A stretch of 21,436 nucleotides of DNA from JBCDGH01 sp038751365 (GCA_038751365.1 JBCDGH010000021.1:1-21436); one strand, 5' to 3'; numbered from the stretch's first letter, positions 13,153 to 20,647 are shown. The notes: generated by a model from the sequence alone, not told the origin. Numbers and translations are program-made.

Positions 13153-14499
13153 ATGCCTATCAACCCCATCGCCCTAGTCGATTGTAACAACTTCTACGTA
13201 TCTTGTGAGAGAGTGTTTAATCCTAGTCTTCGGAATAAACCAGTTGTGGTTCTTTCTAATAACGATGGCTGTGTAGTATCTAGATCAGATGAAGTCAAAG
13301 CTGTAGGAGTACCTATGGGAGCTCCCTTCTTTAAACACAAAGATCAATTACAAAAAATAGATTGTGCTATTTATTCTTCAAACTACGCCCTATACGGAGA
13401 TATGAGTAGAAGAGTAGTTAATACCTTGCTTGAATTTTGTGAAGATTTAGAAGTCTACTATATAGATGAAGCATTTTTATCTTTTAAAGGGATAAGATTA
13501 TTTGAATTAGAAAACTATGCTAAACAAATCAAACACAGAGTCTATCAATGTACTGGTATACCAGTTAGCATTGGTATAGGAGAAACTAAGACTCAAGCTA
13601 AATTAGCTAATCATGTAGCTAAATATGATATGAGAAAAGGTAAAAAGCTATTCAAGGGTATTTTCTCATTTCTAGGTAAGCCACCAGAACTAATTGATAA
13701 TGTGTATAACAACGTAACTGTAGATGAATTATGGGGCATAGGCAGACAATACACTAAAAAACTAAAACAAGAAAACATTCATACAATTAGTGATCTACTA
13801 AATCAAGACCTATCAGTAATCAAAAAGAAATATACTATACAAACTGCTAGATTAGTAAACGAACTCAAAGGTATTAAATGTTATGATCTAGATATTAACC
13901 CAGACTCAAAAAAAGGTATAGCCGCTACTAGATCTTTTGGAAGTAATGTAACTACCTTAGAACAATTAAAAGAAGCTATAGCTCAATACTGTACTAGAGC
14001 TGGAGAAAAACTAAGAACAGAGAAATTAGCAGCTTCTAATATTCAAGTATTTATTATGACCAATAGATTTAAAGATAATAAATACTATAACTCTATAGGT
14101 TATACTTTTGATACTCAAACTAATTATACTCCTGATCTAATAAAACAAGCTCATAAATGCTTAGAAAAGATATACAAGCATAATCTAATCTATAAAAAGG
14201 CAGGGGTATTTGTCAGTGGTCTAGTACCTCAAGATAAAGTCAGGTATAGTTTGTTTGAAACAAATAACAATTCAAATAATCTAAAAGAGTATAATCATAA
14301 TCAATTTAAATACAATGATATTGATTCTACTATACACATAAAAAAAGCAATCTCTAAAACAGTAGATAGGCTTAATAAAAAGTATGGTAGATTAAAAGTA
14401 AGATCAGCTGCTATTGGTTACTCTCAACAATGGAAACAAAATAGAAAAATGGTTAGTCCTAGATACACTACTGTGTGGGGAGAGGTGTTGAGGGTTTGA
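13153..14499 (+). CDS. umuC: UmuC-like Y-family DNA polymerase V catalytic subunit
   Basis: Full-length at 448 residues (E. coli UmuC is 422). The N-terminal IMS domain starts ALVDCNNFYVSCERVFNP with metal ligand Asp10 and continues with SNNDGCVVSRS, YSSNYALYGDMSRR and VYYIDEAF holding catalytic Asp105-Glu106. The helix-hairpin-helix (VDELWGIGRQYTKKL) and little-finger regions (RSFGSNVTTLEQL) follow, and the C-terminal UmuC-specific part ends VSPRYTTVWGEVLRV. It copies past DNA lesions with UmuD'. No SD is seen before the ATG; a C-rich leader precedes it. It ends five bases before the convergent HTH gene. Confidence 0.95.
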   Translation: MPINPIALVDCNNFYVSCERVFNPSLRNKPVVVLSNNDGCVVSRSDEVKAVGVPMGAPFFKHKDQLQKIDCAIYSSNYALYGDMSRRVVNTLLEFCEDLEVYYIDEAFLSFKGIRLFELENYAKQIKHRVYQCTGIPVSIGIGETKTQAKLANHVAKYDMRKGKKLFKGIFSFLGKPPELIDNVYNNVTVDELWGIGRQYTKKLKQENIHTISDLLNQDLSVIKKKYTIQTARLVNELKGIKCYDLDINPDSKKGIAATRSFGSNVTTLEQLKEAIAQYCTRAGEKLRTEKLAASNIQVFIMTNRFKDNKYYNSIGYTFDTQTNYTPDLIKQAHKCLEKIYKHNLIYKKAGVFVSGLVPQDKVRYSLFETNNNSNNLKEYNHNQFKYNDIDSTIHIKKAISKTVDRLNKKYGRLKVRSAAIGYSQQWKQNRKMVSPRYTTVWGEVLRV

Positions 14500-14504
14500 A
14501 AAAC

Positions 14505-15083
14505 CTACCCAATATTTTCACTCTCAGCACTATTTCTAACTTTTCGTGACTTAGTACCTAGTAACCAACTAAAAAGCCCTCCAGACTTAGTTTTTTTGCT
14601 TTCTAGAAAAAGCTGACCTTGTTGCATGCTTAAACTTTGTTGACGACTAGCCAGGTTATTTGCTTCTCTAATTTGTTCATTTTTGATTAGTAATTCACTT
14701 TTTAAAATTTCAATTTGGTCTTCTAAATTACTAATTCTTTTATCCTTTTCTAATAGTAAACTTTGTAACACACTAGTGTTTATTTGTTCATACTCTAGGT
14801 TATTACTAGCTTTACCCTCGTCTTTTATTAGGTTATCACTATCTGATACTAGGCTTATCAAATCATCTCTCTTTAGCTCATCAAAAATTCTAAACAAATA
14901 GCTTTTGGAATAAGATCTACGATTTTGTCTTCCCACATCAACTTCATCACCATTGGGTTTATAGACTTTTAACCAATTGTTTAGAGTATTAATAGATACC
15001 TTAGTTAAATCTATTATTTCCTCTTTTGTTAAAAATACACCGTCGGGTATGTCTATTACTGTATCAGTGTTTACATTAGTCAT
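14505..15083 (-). CDS. HTH/coiled-coil plasmid protein (DUF536-like build), copy 2
   Basis: 192 residues. N-terminal HTH (LTKEEIIDLTKVSINTLNNW) is followed by a recognition-like segment (GRQNRRSYSKSYLF), an acidic linker, a coiled coil from about residue 105 (LLEKDKRISNLEDQIEILKS) and a basic aromatic end (GGLFSWLLGTKSRK). This is the architecture of the protein at 7682-8236; the two are distant paralogues or two representatives of one plasmid family. Its promoter (TTGACA/TATTAT) contains an ACACTAGTGT palindrome in the spacer, so autorepression is likely. It converges on umuC with a 5-base gap. Confidence 0.65.
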   Translation of the reverse strand: MTNVNTDTVIDIPDGVFLTKEEIIDLTKVSINTLNNWLKVYKPNGDEVDVGRQNRRSYSKSYLFRIFDELKRDDLISLVSDSDNLIKDEGKASNNLEYEQINTSVLQSLLLEKDKRISNLEDQIEILKSELLIKNEQIREANNLASRQQSLSMQQGQLFLESKKTKSGGLFSWLLGTKSRKVRNSAESENIG

Positions 15084-15144
15084 ATATTAGGATTTGATAA
15101 CAAATAATTAGTATTACACTAGGAATTACTAGCTCTATATTACA

Positions 15145-15173
15145 ATAATATTAGGTTTACACTAGTGTGTCAA
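15145..15173 (-). promoter_or_regulatory. Promoter and operator of the 192-aa HTH gene
   Basis: Minus strand: TTGACA (15168-15173), 17 bases, TATTAT (15145-15150). The spacer holds the palindrome ACACTAGTGT (15159-15168), and a second ACACTAG half lies at 15117-15123, just downstream of the start point: a typical autorepression layout. Confidence 0.7.
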
Positions 15174-15283
15174 CCCACAAAAATTAACATATTTATGTAC
15201 TATAGCTAATGACTAGTTAATATTGAATAAAAAATTAGTTTAAGTTAACTTTTCAATAACTTGTTGAACTTTTAGTATTTAAA

Positions 15284-15308
15284 ACTTCGTATAAGATGCA
15301 TTATACGA
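15284..15308. other. loxP/dif-like recombination site, right arm interrupted
   Basis: ACTTCGTATAA (15284-15294), 6-base centre GATGCA, TTATACGA (15301-15308), where the transposon begins. Joining the other transposon flank (bases after the ACGA at 20299-20302) restores TTATACGAATC, giving TTCGTATAA/TTATACGAA arms. The arrangement of 11-bp arms around a 6-base centre fits Xer sites. AACTTCGTATA and TATACGAA also match loxP arms. Probably a dimer-resolution site of the plasmid. Confidence 0.6.
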
Positions 15309-15346
15309 CAGTACTTACGCACTTGACTATTTTTGCTTTAAAATAG
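15309..15346 (+). repeat. Left terminal inverted repeat of the transposon
   Basis: Starts CAGTACTTACGCACTTG; pairs with 20261-20298 (31 of 38 bases). Confidence 0.75.
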
Positions 15347-15365
15347 TGATTTGTACAACAAAAAA

Positions 15366-15432
15366 CTATCCTTTAGGGATAGCTTAATCAGAAAACTAAC
15401 AAGGAACGGGTTTTATGGTTCGACTTGTTAGT
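15366..15432 (-). terminator. Double hairpin terminator at the left end of the transposon
   Basis: On the minus strand a long stem ACTAACAAG/CTTGTTAGT (15395-15403 with 15424-15432), extended by GAAC/GTTC, is followed by CTATCC/GGATAG (15366-15371 with 15377-15382) and a T-rich run (complement of 15358-15365). It ends leftward transcription from the 53-aa gene and recombinase. Confidence 0.65.
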
Positions 15433-15453
15433 GTAGTAATTTACGTTAAGGTC

Positions 15454-15615
15454 TTACTTGGAGTTTTTATTATCCTGACCTTTGATTAGTTCGTTCACTT
15501 TTTCTTCTGAAACCCCTTTAACTTCAATTTCCTGTCCGTCTTTACAGTATGCGGTTCCGTAGTGGGAACCTTTGTGTGTAACAAACCCCGCAAATCCGGT
15601 TACTATTCTTTCCAT
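15454..15615 (-). CDS. Small hypothetical protein, 53 aa
   Basis: ATG 15615 to TAA 15454. The protein starts MERIVTGFAGFVTHKGSHYG, contains TAYCKDGQEIEVKGVSEEKV and ends with a Lys/Asn-rich tail. It looks like a compact beta structure followed by one helix; I do not recognise a family. No strong SD. It lies about 100 bases after the recombinase stop on the same strand and just before the double-hairpin terminator, so it is probably the last gene of the nuclease-recombinase transcript. Base composition is somewhat richer in G+C than its neighbours, which supports coding. Confidence 0.55.
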   Translation of the reverse strand: MERIVTGFAGFVTHKGSHYGTAYCKDGQEIEVKGVSEEKVNELIKGQDNKNSK

Positions 15616-15713
15616 ATTTTCTATATCTAGAGTTCAGCGACTACTATTGTGTAAATTATCATATATTTGCGCTAATGTCAAAAACTTTAGCCTGACAAAC
15701 TGATTCTATTTCC

Positions 15714-16307
15714 CTAAACCTTAACTATAAACTCCCCGCCTAAATCTTGTTCTTGATTTTCTAACATTTTTTTAGATGTAATCTGAAAATAGACCATAGT
15801 TGAAGTAATTTTTCTATGTCTTAAGTGGTCTTTAACTCTTTCTACTGAAACTCCACTTTCTGCCATATGTACTGCTATTGAGTGTCTTAAGCAATGAGGG
15901 TGTTGTTTATCTAGCGGTAGCTTGGCTTTTTTTGAGTAATAATCGTATAGTCTATATATTTGGGTAGTTGATAATTTATTTAGTTTCCTACTAAGAAACA
16001 GTACGCTTGAATCCTCTATTAACTTGCTATTCTTAATTATTAGATCACGCTGGTTTAAATATTTTTGAATTAGCTTCTTAGCTGTTTTATCTAGAATATT
16101 TTCTCTACTTATTCCATTTTTAGAAGCTGTAATAAAAATACGATTATCGTTTAACCGCAAATCTTTAATTGTTAGTCTTGCAACTTCACTACACCTCATC
16201 CCGTAGAGATACATTAGATAGAACATGGCTTTATCTCTATCTTTATTGATTTTATTTAAAAACTTCTTTAGTTCTGTTGGGGTAAGATATTTTATAGTTT
16301 GGGGCAT
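15714..16307 (-). CDS. Short tyrosine recombinase (Xer/phage integrase family)
   Basis: 197 residues covering only the catalytic domain; Xer proteins are usually about 300 with an N-terminal core-binding domain that is absent here. Catalytic residues can be placed: Arg38 (GMRCSEVARL), Lys63 (ASKNG), His138 and Arg141 (HPHCLRHS), His161 or His164 (DHLRHRKIT) and Tyr173 (MVYFQIT). It lies 45 bases downstream of the DUF1016 gene on the same strand and ends 405 bases inside the left transposon end, about 0.4 kb from the loxP/dif-like site. It may resolve cointegrates or dimers; whether it acts on that site is not shown. Confidence 0.88.
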   Translation of the reverse strand: MPQTIKYLTPTELKKFLNKINKDRDKAMFYLMYLYGMRCSEVARLTIKDLRLNDNRIFITASKNGISRENILDKTAKKLIQKYLNQRDLIIKNSKLIEDSSVLFLSRKLNKLSTTQIYRLYDYYSKKAKLPLDKQHPHCLRHSIAVHMAESGVSVERVKDHLRHRKITSTMVYFQITSKKMLENQEQDLGGEFIVKV

Positions 16308-16352
16308 GTTAGTAAAAAATCAGTTTTTAAAATATTATTTTTCTAACCATAA

Positions 16353-17366
16353 TCAGTCACTATCTTGTTCCTTACTTTGATTTAATATACCTACAAGCTC
16401 TTCTTTGGACGGTAAATAAGTCATATACCTAGTAGCAAAAACTTGCTTGTTATCACCAAGAGTGTACTCAACAACTGCATCGTCTTTGTTCGCTCCTAGA
16501 ACAACCCCAACTGTTAGCACATCATCATTCTGTTTAATATCTTTATCAAAATAGTTAACGTACATCATCATCTGCCCTAGATCTCCATGTTCGATGTTAC
16601 CACGCTTCAGATCAATCAATACATAACATTTTAGAACTACATGATAGAACACTAAATCTACATGGTAGTACTTTCCGCTGAGGTAAATTGGATATTGCCT
16701 TCCAATAAAAGCAAAGCCTTTACCTATTTCTAATAAAAACCTTTCAAGGTTATTGATAATTCGCTTCTCTAAGTCGCTTTCCAGGTACTCTGTACCTTTT
16801 TCAAGACCAAGAAAATCCAATATCAAAGGATCTTTGACTATAGGATTAGTAGTATGTAGAACTTCGTTTTTATCTTCTTTGGATATATCGTACCTACCAT
16901 TCTTTAGTGACCGATCGTACTCATTTCTGCTAACTGCTTCTTTTAGTTTTCTAACCGATAACTTTTCTTTGATTGCCAGTTGCTCATAAAAATATCGCTC
17001 AGACTCATGAAGAGTTGTTAGTAAAACATAGTGTGAAAAGCTTAATTTGAATTGGACAGACACCGTCTGTCCTTTTGAGTAAATTACATAAAATTCTCTC
17101 ATTTCCTTAAGGTTAGAAACACTAAATCCCCTGCCATACTTTTGAGTTAATCTTTGAGAGAGGTTTTTAAGTAATTCTTTACCGTATTCTGCACGCCCTA
17201 AACCTTTTTGCTCTTCTTCAACTATCTCTTTACCTACTGAATAGTAGCTTTTAGTCATGACATTATAAATTGCTTGGGTAGCTTCAACCCTACCCAGCTC
17301 AATAATACTAGCCACTCTTTGGTACAGTTTGTTGTTTATTGAGGAATCAATTTCTTGGTTTAACAT
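16353..17366 (-). CDS. DUF1016 / YhcG-type PD-(D/E)XK nuclease, copy 2 (transposon cargo)
   Basis: 337 residues with the same two domains as the protein at 3143-4177: DUF1016_N (SVGKEIVEEEQKG, EYGKELLKNLSQRL, GRGFSVSNLKEMREFY) and a nuclease core with YHVDLVFYH, LIDLKRG as the D-x-K element, and HGDLGQMMMYVNYFD. The C-terminal part ends YMTYLPSKEELVGILNQ, matching YTTILPNKEQLLEQV of copy 1, so the two are full-length paralogues. Promoter TTGTAC (17403-17408), 18 bases, TATAAT (17379-17384) leaves a leader of only a few bases. It heads a transcript with the recombinase. Possible roles are defence against other DNA or mobile-element maintenance; none is proven. Confidence 0.9.
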   Translation of the reverse strand: MLNQEIDSSINNKLYQRVASIIELGRVEATQAIYNVMTKSYYSVGKEIVEEEQKGLGRAEYGKELLKNLSQRLTQKYGRGFSVSNLKEMREFYVIYSKGQTVSVQFKLSFSHYVLLTTLHESERYFYEQLAIKEKLSVRKLKEAVSRNEYDRSLKNGRYDISKEDKNEVLHTTNPIVKDPLILDFLGLEKGTEYLESDLEKRIINNLERFLLEIGKGFAFIGRQYPIYLSGKYYHVDLVFYHVVLKCYVLIDLKRGNIEHGDLGQMMMYVNYFDKDIKQNDDVLTVGVVLGANKDDAVVEYTLGDNKQVFATRYMTYLPSKEELVGILNQSKEQDSD

Positions 17367-17378
17367 ATGCTAATTCTA

Positions 17379-17408
17379 ATTATAAACTTGCCTTAATCTG
17401 TAGTACAA
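17379..17408 (-). promoter_or_regulatory. Promoter of the second DUF1016 gene
   Basis: TTGTAC (17403-17408), 18-base spacer, perfect TATAAT (17379-17384), on the minus strand; ATG at 17366, so the leader is about six bases. Confidence 0.6.
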
Positions 17409-17652
17409 TAACTATTCTTAAATATAGCTGAACATTTTACTCATTAACAGTGTAGAGTTAAAGTTCTTACTACTAAACTAAATTAACTTTAAATAACCCG
17501 TCAAGTAATATAATTAGTATTTCACTACATTAGAATATCCCTAGTTCTGTTGATTAAAATCAATAGCAAAGACTATTTACGTATCTTATCAATTTCTAAT
17601 GTAAGAAAATAGTAGTGTTTTGAGGTAGTTTTAGGGAAAATTGTTCAAAAGA

Positions 17653-17684
17653 AAGAGCGGATAGATTTTCATCTTTCCGCTCTT
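17653..17684 (-). terminator. Terminator of the 86-aa gene
   Basis: Stem AAGAGCGGA (17653-17661)/TCCGCTCTT (17676-17684), T-rich run on the minus strand. The stretch between here and the DUF1016 promoter (17409-17652) holds no other feature I can see. Confidence 0.65.
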
Positions 17685-17708
17685 GTGATTAGCTAGTCTA
17701 TTAATAGG

Positions 17709-17969
17709 TTAAGACTCTTTAGTGTCTTCACCGTAAGTATCGCCAATATGAAGGTTACTAGCTGAATCTAGATTATATATATTTTCTCCTTTTTGAAATA
17801 TTACAGTTGATTCAGATTTGCTAGCAGACTCATTTTCCTCCTCTTCAGAATTGGTAGTTGTGTCTTCAGCCGATTTAGTGGGGTTAATAACTAAACTACC
17901 ATCTTCATCGAGTTCAATCTCTTCTCCGCCAACATTTATGTTGAACTTTGGTGTTTTATCTTGAGACAT
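17709..17969 (-). CDS. Acidic hypothetical protein, 86 aa
   Basis: Strongly acidic and Ser/Glu-rich; begins MSQDKTPKFNINVGGEEIEL, has a low-complexity middle (EEEENESASKSES) and a C-terminal segment STVIFQKGENIYNLDSASN that could form strands, ending with a Gly-Asp-Thr motif. The ATG has a good SD (AAGGGG, about six bases upstream). A perfect palindrome (18007-18025) lies between a TTGATA/TATGTT promoter and the start, suggesting tight control. A DNA-mimic-like or antitoxin-like role would fit the acidity, but nothing in the sequence shows it. It is transposon cargo, divergent from the secreted 120-aa gene. Confidence 0.65.
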   Translation of the reverse strand: MSQDKTPKFNINVGGEEIELDEDGSLVINPTKSAEDTTTNSEEEENESASKSESTVIFQKGENIYNLDSASNLHIGDTYGEDTKES

Positions 17970-18006
17970 GAGAACCCCTTTTAAATATTCAATGGATTTA
18001 GTAAGC

Positions 18007-18025
18007 TAAGTTAATTCTTAACTTA
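18007..18025. promoter_or_regulatory. Palindromic operator candidate for the 86-aa gene
   Basis: TAAGTTAA (18007-18014)/TTAACTTA (18018-18025), perfect, with a further AGTTAATTATCAACTTA-type copy at about 18049-18065. Located between the 86-aa gene and its divergent neighbour. Confidence 0.5.
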
Positions 18026-18109
18026 CACTATTAACATATCATAAGATTAGTTAATTATCAACTTACTCACTGCAGTATAAGAAGCCAACAAGCTTCGGAT
18101 ATTGCTAAT

Positions 18110-18134
18110 AAGTATAAAATCTGTATTTATACTT
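18110..18134 (+). promoter_or_regulatory. Hairpin upstream of the 120-aa gene
   Basis: Perfect stem AAGTATAAA (18110-18118)/TTTATACTT (18126-18134), 7-base loop, 31 bases before GTG 18166. Operator or leader hairpin. Confidence 0.4.
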
Positions 18135-18165
18135 AAGCACCTTATTATGATACAAGTAGGTAAGT

Positions 18166-18528
18166 GTGAAAGTAAAACTGATAGCTTTAGTCGGTATACT
18201 GAGTGTAGTCGGGGCTTTTGTAGCCATCCAGAGATCTCGAGCTGTGACTAATAAAAACCGAATCCATATAGCATTAGGTTGTGATCCTGAAATTTATAGA
18301 CAGAAGCAAACAGTAGAAGGCTATACAGCGGAAGTTGTTTGCGATACCGATGGAGACAATATGATTCAATCAATCAAATTCTCAGGTAAAATTCCCCAAA
18401 AAAAAGTAGAGTGGTTTACATGGCTACCATCATCAGGAGAATTTAGTGTTCCGGATGATGGAATAGTTCGAAAGGATAACAATGCTTTTGCTTGGGCTAT
18501 TAACTTGACCATTAACACTGACGAGTAA
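18166..18528 (+). CDS. Secreted or membrane-anchored hypothetical protein, 120 aa
   Basis: GTG 18166 with a weak SD (TAGG). The N-terminus MKVKLIALVGILSVVGAFVA is a basic start plus hydrophobic stretch: a signal peptide or single membrane anchor. The mature part (about residues 27-120) has two Cys (LGCDPEI and EVVCDTDGD) that may pair and looks like a small beta-rich domain, ending AFAWAINLTINTDE. No family recognised. A clean terminator follows (18588-18611), so it is a single unit, inside the transposon and upstream of the transposase. Confidence 0.6.
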   Translation: MKVKLIALVGILSVVGAFVAIQRSRAVTNKNRIHIALGCDPEIYRQKQTVEGYTAEVVCDTDGDNMIQSIKFSGKIPQKKVEWFTWLPSSGEFSVPDDGIVRKDNNAFAWAINLTINTDE

Positions 18529-18587
18529 CATACCTGATATTGAAATAAGTGGCTGATGGTGATACACAAGTAGTACATTACATAACC

Positions 18588-18611
18588 CCCTACAACTGCG
18601 TAGGGCTTTTT
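18588..18611 (+). terminator. Terminator of the 120-aa gene
   Basis: CCCTAC (18588-18593)/GTAGGG (18600-18605), 6-base loop, followed by a T run; it also insulates the transposase gene from upstream transcription. Confidence 0.75.
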
Positions 18612-18666
18612 TGTTAAAATACATCAGCTTGCCAATTCTAAATACATGACTGACGTATAGTTATCT

Positions 18667-19797
18667 GTGAAAGATATTTACCCTAACAGTAAATCTAGAT
18701 GTTCTATAAATTTATACACTGCATTTCTTTTGTCTTGCCCTACAAGAGTAGCCTGCACAAAACTTAGTAACGTATATGGAGGTATCTCACACGATTCAGT
18801 AAATAGATTTTTAGAAAAAAGTAAGTTTGTACCTAAGCAATTATTTTTAGAAGCGAAAAAGCTGTTAAAGCTTAATTTAGTCGGTGGTTACATATCTGTA
18901 GATGATACGATAATTGATAAGCACCACTGTAAAATTGAGGATAATGACTTAGTTCAAAAGCACTACTCTGGCAAACATAAAAAGGTTGTAAAAGGTGTTT
19001 GTCTCATAACATTATTTTACACTGATCTAAATGGTAAAAAGACTCCTATAAACTACCGAGTATTTGTTAAAGATAAGACGGCTAGTAAGAACGAGCTCAT
19101 CAGAGATATGCTAAAGGAGGCTTTGTCTTGGAACATAAAACCAGCATACGTTACCTCAGATAGCTTCTACGCTACAAAAGAAAATTTGTTTTGGTTTAAA
19201 TCAAAGGGTTTTGGTATATGTGTAGGCTGTACAAGCAAGTCTTTGATAATTCAGAAACCTAAACGAGTAAGTGGAGAAACTTTTAACTCTGATTACTGCA
19301 CCCAACAACTTTCCAAAACTGATATTCCCAGAGAGGGTAAATTGCTTTTGCATACAACTTTTGGCTTAGTTTCTATGTTTCGAGTAAATCTAAAACGATC
19401 TAAAGATGTTAAGTATTACATGGTAAAAGAGCCAGGCAAAGGTAGTGATCAGGAGCAGAATCTGGTTAGTATAAAGAATTTTAAAAGACTGAGAAGTATT
19501 CACTGGAATATAGAGTTATATCACAAAATACTGAAAAATAATTGTTCAATCGAATCTTTTATGGTACGAACTAAGAGTTCTGTAACTACTCATATTCATT
19601 GCGCTCTAAGGGCATTTATACTTTTACAGTTGAATAAACTTAAAAAGGTAATCCGATCTGAAGACGAACTAAGGATTAAGCTATATGGAAGGATCTGTAG
19701 ACTATTTTTACTAGCAATACACGAATTAAACACCCTGGCTTTTCCTGTTAAATTAGCTAATAGCAATGAACTATTGAAGAATAGAGAATTTTGGTAA
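18667..19797 (+). CDS. IS701/IS4-like DDE transposase
   Basis: 376 residues, full length. N-terminal part with SHDSVNRFLEKSKF, typical of this group. Catalytic triad: Asp79 or Asp80 (ISVDDTIIDK), Asp165 (YVTSDSFYATKENL) and Glu283 in HWNIELYHKILK, whose trailing Lys is the family signature. It starts at GTG 18667, about 55 bases after the upstream terminator. The only matching inverted repeats I find are at 15309 and 20298, so it appears to mobilise the entire 5-kb unit and not a minimal IS; the 17-bp perfect outer ends suggest recent activity. Confidence 0.88.
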   Translation: MKDIYPNSKSRCSINLYTAFLLSCPTRVACTKLSNVYGGISHDSVNRFLEKSKFVPKQLFLEAKKLLKLNLVGGYISVDDTIIDKHHCKIEDNDLVQKHYSGKHKKVVKGVCLITLFYTDLNGKKTPINYRVFVKDKTASKNELIRDMLKEALSWNIKPAYVTSDSFYATKENLFWFKSKGFGICVGCTSKSLIIQKPKRVSGETFNSDYCTQQLSKTDIPREGKLLLHTTFGLVSMFRVNLKRSKDVKYYMVKEPGKGSDQEQNLVSIKNFKRLRSIHWNIELYHKILKNNCSIESFMVRTKSSVTTHIHCALRAFILLQLNKLKKVIRSEDELRIKLYGRICRLFLLAIHELNTLAFPVKLANSNELLKNREFW

Positions 19798-19969
19798 GTT
19801 TAACATGTAGAAGGTTACAATCTGATGAAGAGTTGCTAATTAATAAGGTGATTAATAAGCGTTGATTATCCCCCATCGTACAGTCTATTAACATTGCTGT
19901 AAAACACTGTGGGCTAAGATGAGTTTTGTAGCTCTGAATAATAGTTTGAAAATCTCGCTTAACCATATG

Positions 19970-20284
19970 CTATTTTTGTAGAATTTTATGGGTCTGAAAC
20001 CTCTTAAGACAGTCACTAAGCCTACTCATATCAGTACTTTTAATTTTAACAGTTGAGCTATAATATTTCAACTTAGAAGCTAGTGCATTATCCTTTTTTT
20101 GTAACATGGATAAAGAAGTACTATCTTTCACAAAATTCTGATATTCCGAAACTTTCTGATCATGGACTAACTCCTCTAATTTATTAGATTTGCTATGAAA
20201 TTCCTCCTTCATTCGCATAAACTGTTTTCTACCATCTACATTTAGTAGAGGGTTTTTGTGCTGTTTAGAGGCATTAATAGCCAA
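19970..20284 (-). CDS. Doubtful reading frame at the right end of the transposon, 104 aa
   Basis: The frame starts at a TTG inside the terminal repeat (MAINASKQHKNPLLNVDGRK) or at the first ATG about 21 codons later. It is Lys/Ser/Gln-rich and mostly helical in appearance, possibly a coiled coil, with no SD and no recognised family. After its TAG (19970-19972) the same frame stays open for about 70 more codons to 19757, overlapping the end of the transposase antisense, so it could be a relic of a longer protein. The 19798-19969 stretch shows nothing else. I list it because the 0.5 kb between transposase and right end is otherwise unexplained. Confidence 0.35.
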   Translation of the reverse strand: MAINASKQHKNPLLNVDGRKQFMRMKEEFHSKSNKLEELVHDQKVSEYQNFVKDSTSLSMLQKKDNALASKLKYYSSTVKIKSTDMSRLSDCLKRFQTHKILQK

Positions 20285-20298
20285 GTGCGTAAGTACTG
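20261..20298 (-). repeat. Right terminal inverted repeat of the transposon
   Basis: Inverted partner of 15309-15346; outer 17 bases identical, followed directly by the ACGA duplication (20299-20302). Confidence 0.75.
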
Positions 20299-20302
20299 AC
20301 GA

Positions 20303-20647
20303 ATCAACGTAAATATACTAGGTAATTACTGGGTTTATGGGGGTGGTCTTTTATTTTGATTTCTTAGATTTACTAGATGTAGTGGTGGTTGGGGTTATTT
20401 TGTGTGTAGTTGATCGTTTGTGGGAGTATGGTTTTGATATTTATCTTTGAAATATTTTTATTCCTTTATTTTGCTTATTTGGGGTTTAAATAATTTGTTT
20501 GAGAATTGTATGTTTGGGAGCTAAAGTTTGAATTTGGGTTAGTTAGGGGGTTATTTCGGGGTTTGGGTAGTTTTTGGGTATTTTTGAGTGTGGGGAATGG
20601 TGGTTAGAATTGTTTCTGTTAGAATGCCACGCGGATGGTGGATAGTG
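20303..20647 (-). other. Gene-free, strand-skewed stretch after higA
   Basis: In 20341-20580 I count about 69 G and 10 C on the plus strand, so a minus-strand transcript coming from higA would be C-rich and G-poor. No reading frame, hairpin terminator or repeat is visible. This composition is what a Rho-dependent terminator region looks like. The first bases (20303 on) are the continuation of the interrupted loxP/dif-like site. Confidence 0.5.

Larger units (their letters stand above)
15309..20298. mobile_element. ~5-kb transposon with cargo, IS701-like transposase
   Basis: Left end 15309-15346 and right end 20261-20298 are inverted repeats: the outer 17 bases (CAGTACTTACGCACTTG) are perfect and 31 of 38 match overall. 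ACGA occurs directly outside both ends (15305-15308 and 20299-20302), a 4-bp target duplication as known for IS701-family elements. Inside are the transposase (18667-19797), a tyrosine recombinase, a DUF1016 nuclease, a secreted small protein and three or so small genes. A plain IS of this family is about 1.4-1.5 kb, so roughly 3.4 kb is passenger DNA. The transposase-to-end match is inferred. Confidence 0.7.

Noticed and set aside
18366..18624. Two overlapping minus-strand frames opposite the 120-aa gene
   Set aside because: They are antisense to a gene with signal peptide and terminator, have no SD and no protein-like composition.
18610..19860. Minimal IS boundaries immediately around the transposase
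   Set aside because: No convincing inverted repeat pair was seen within 100 bases of either end of the gene, unlike the clear repeats at 15309 and 20298.
19757..19966. Minus-strand 69-aa frame after the 104-aa frame
   Set aside because: Partly antisense to the transposase, no SD; mentioned only as a possible continuation of a relic.
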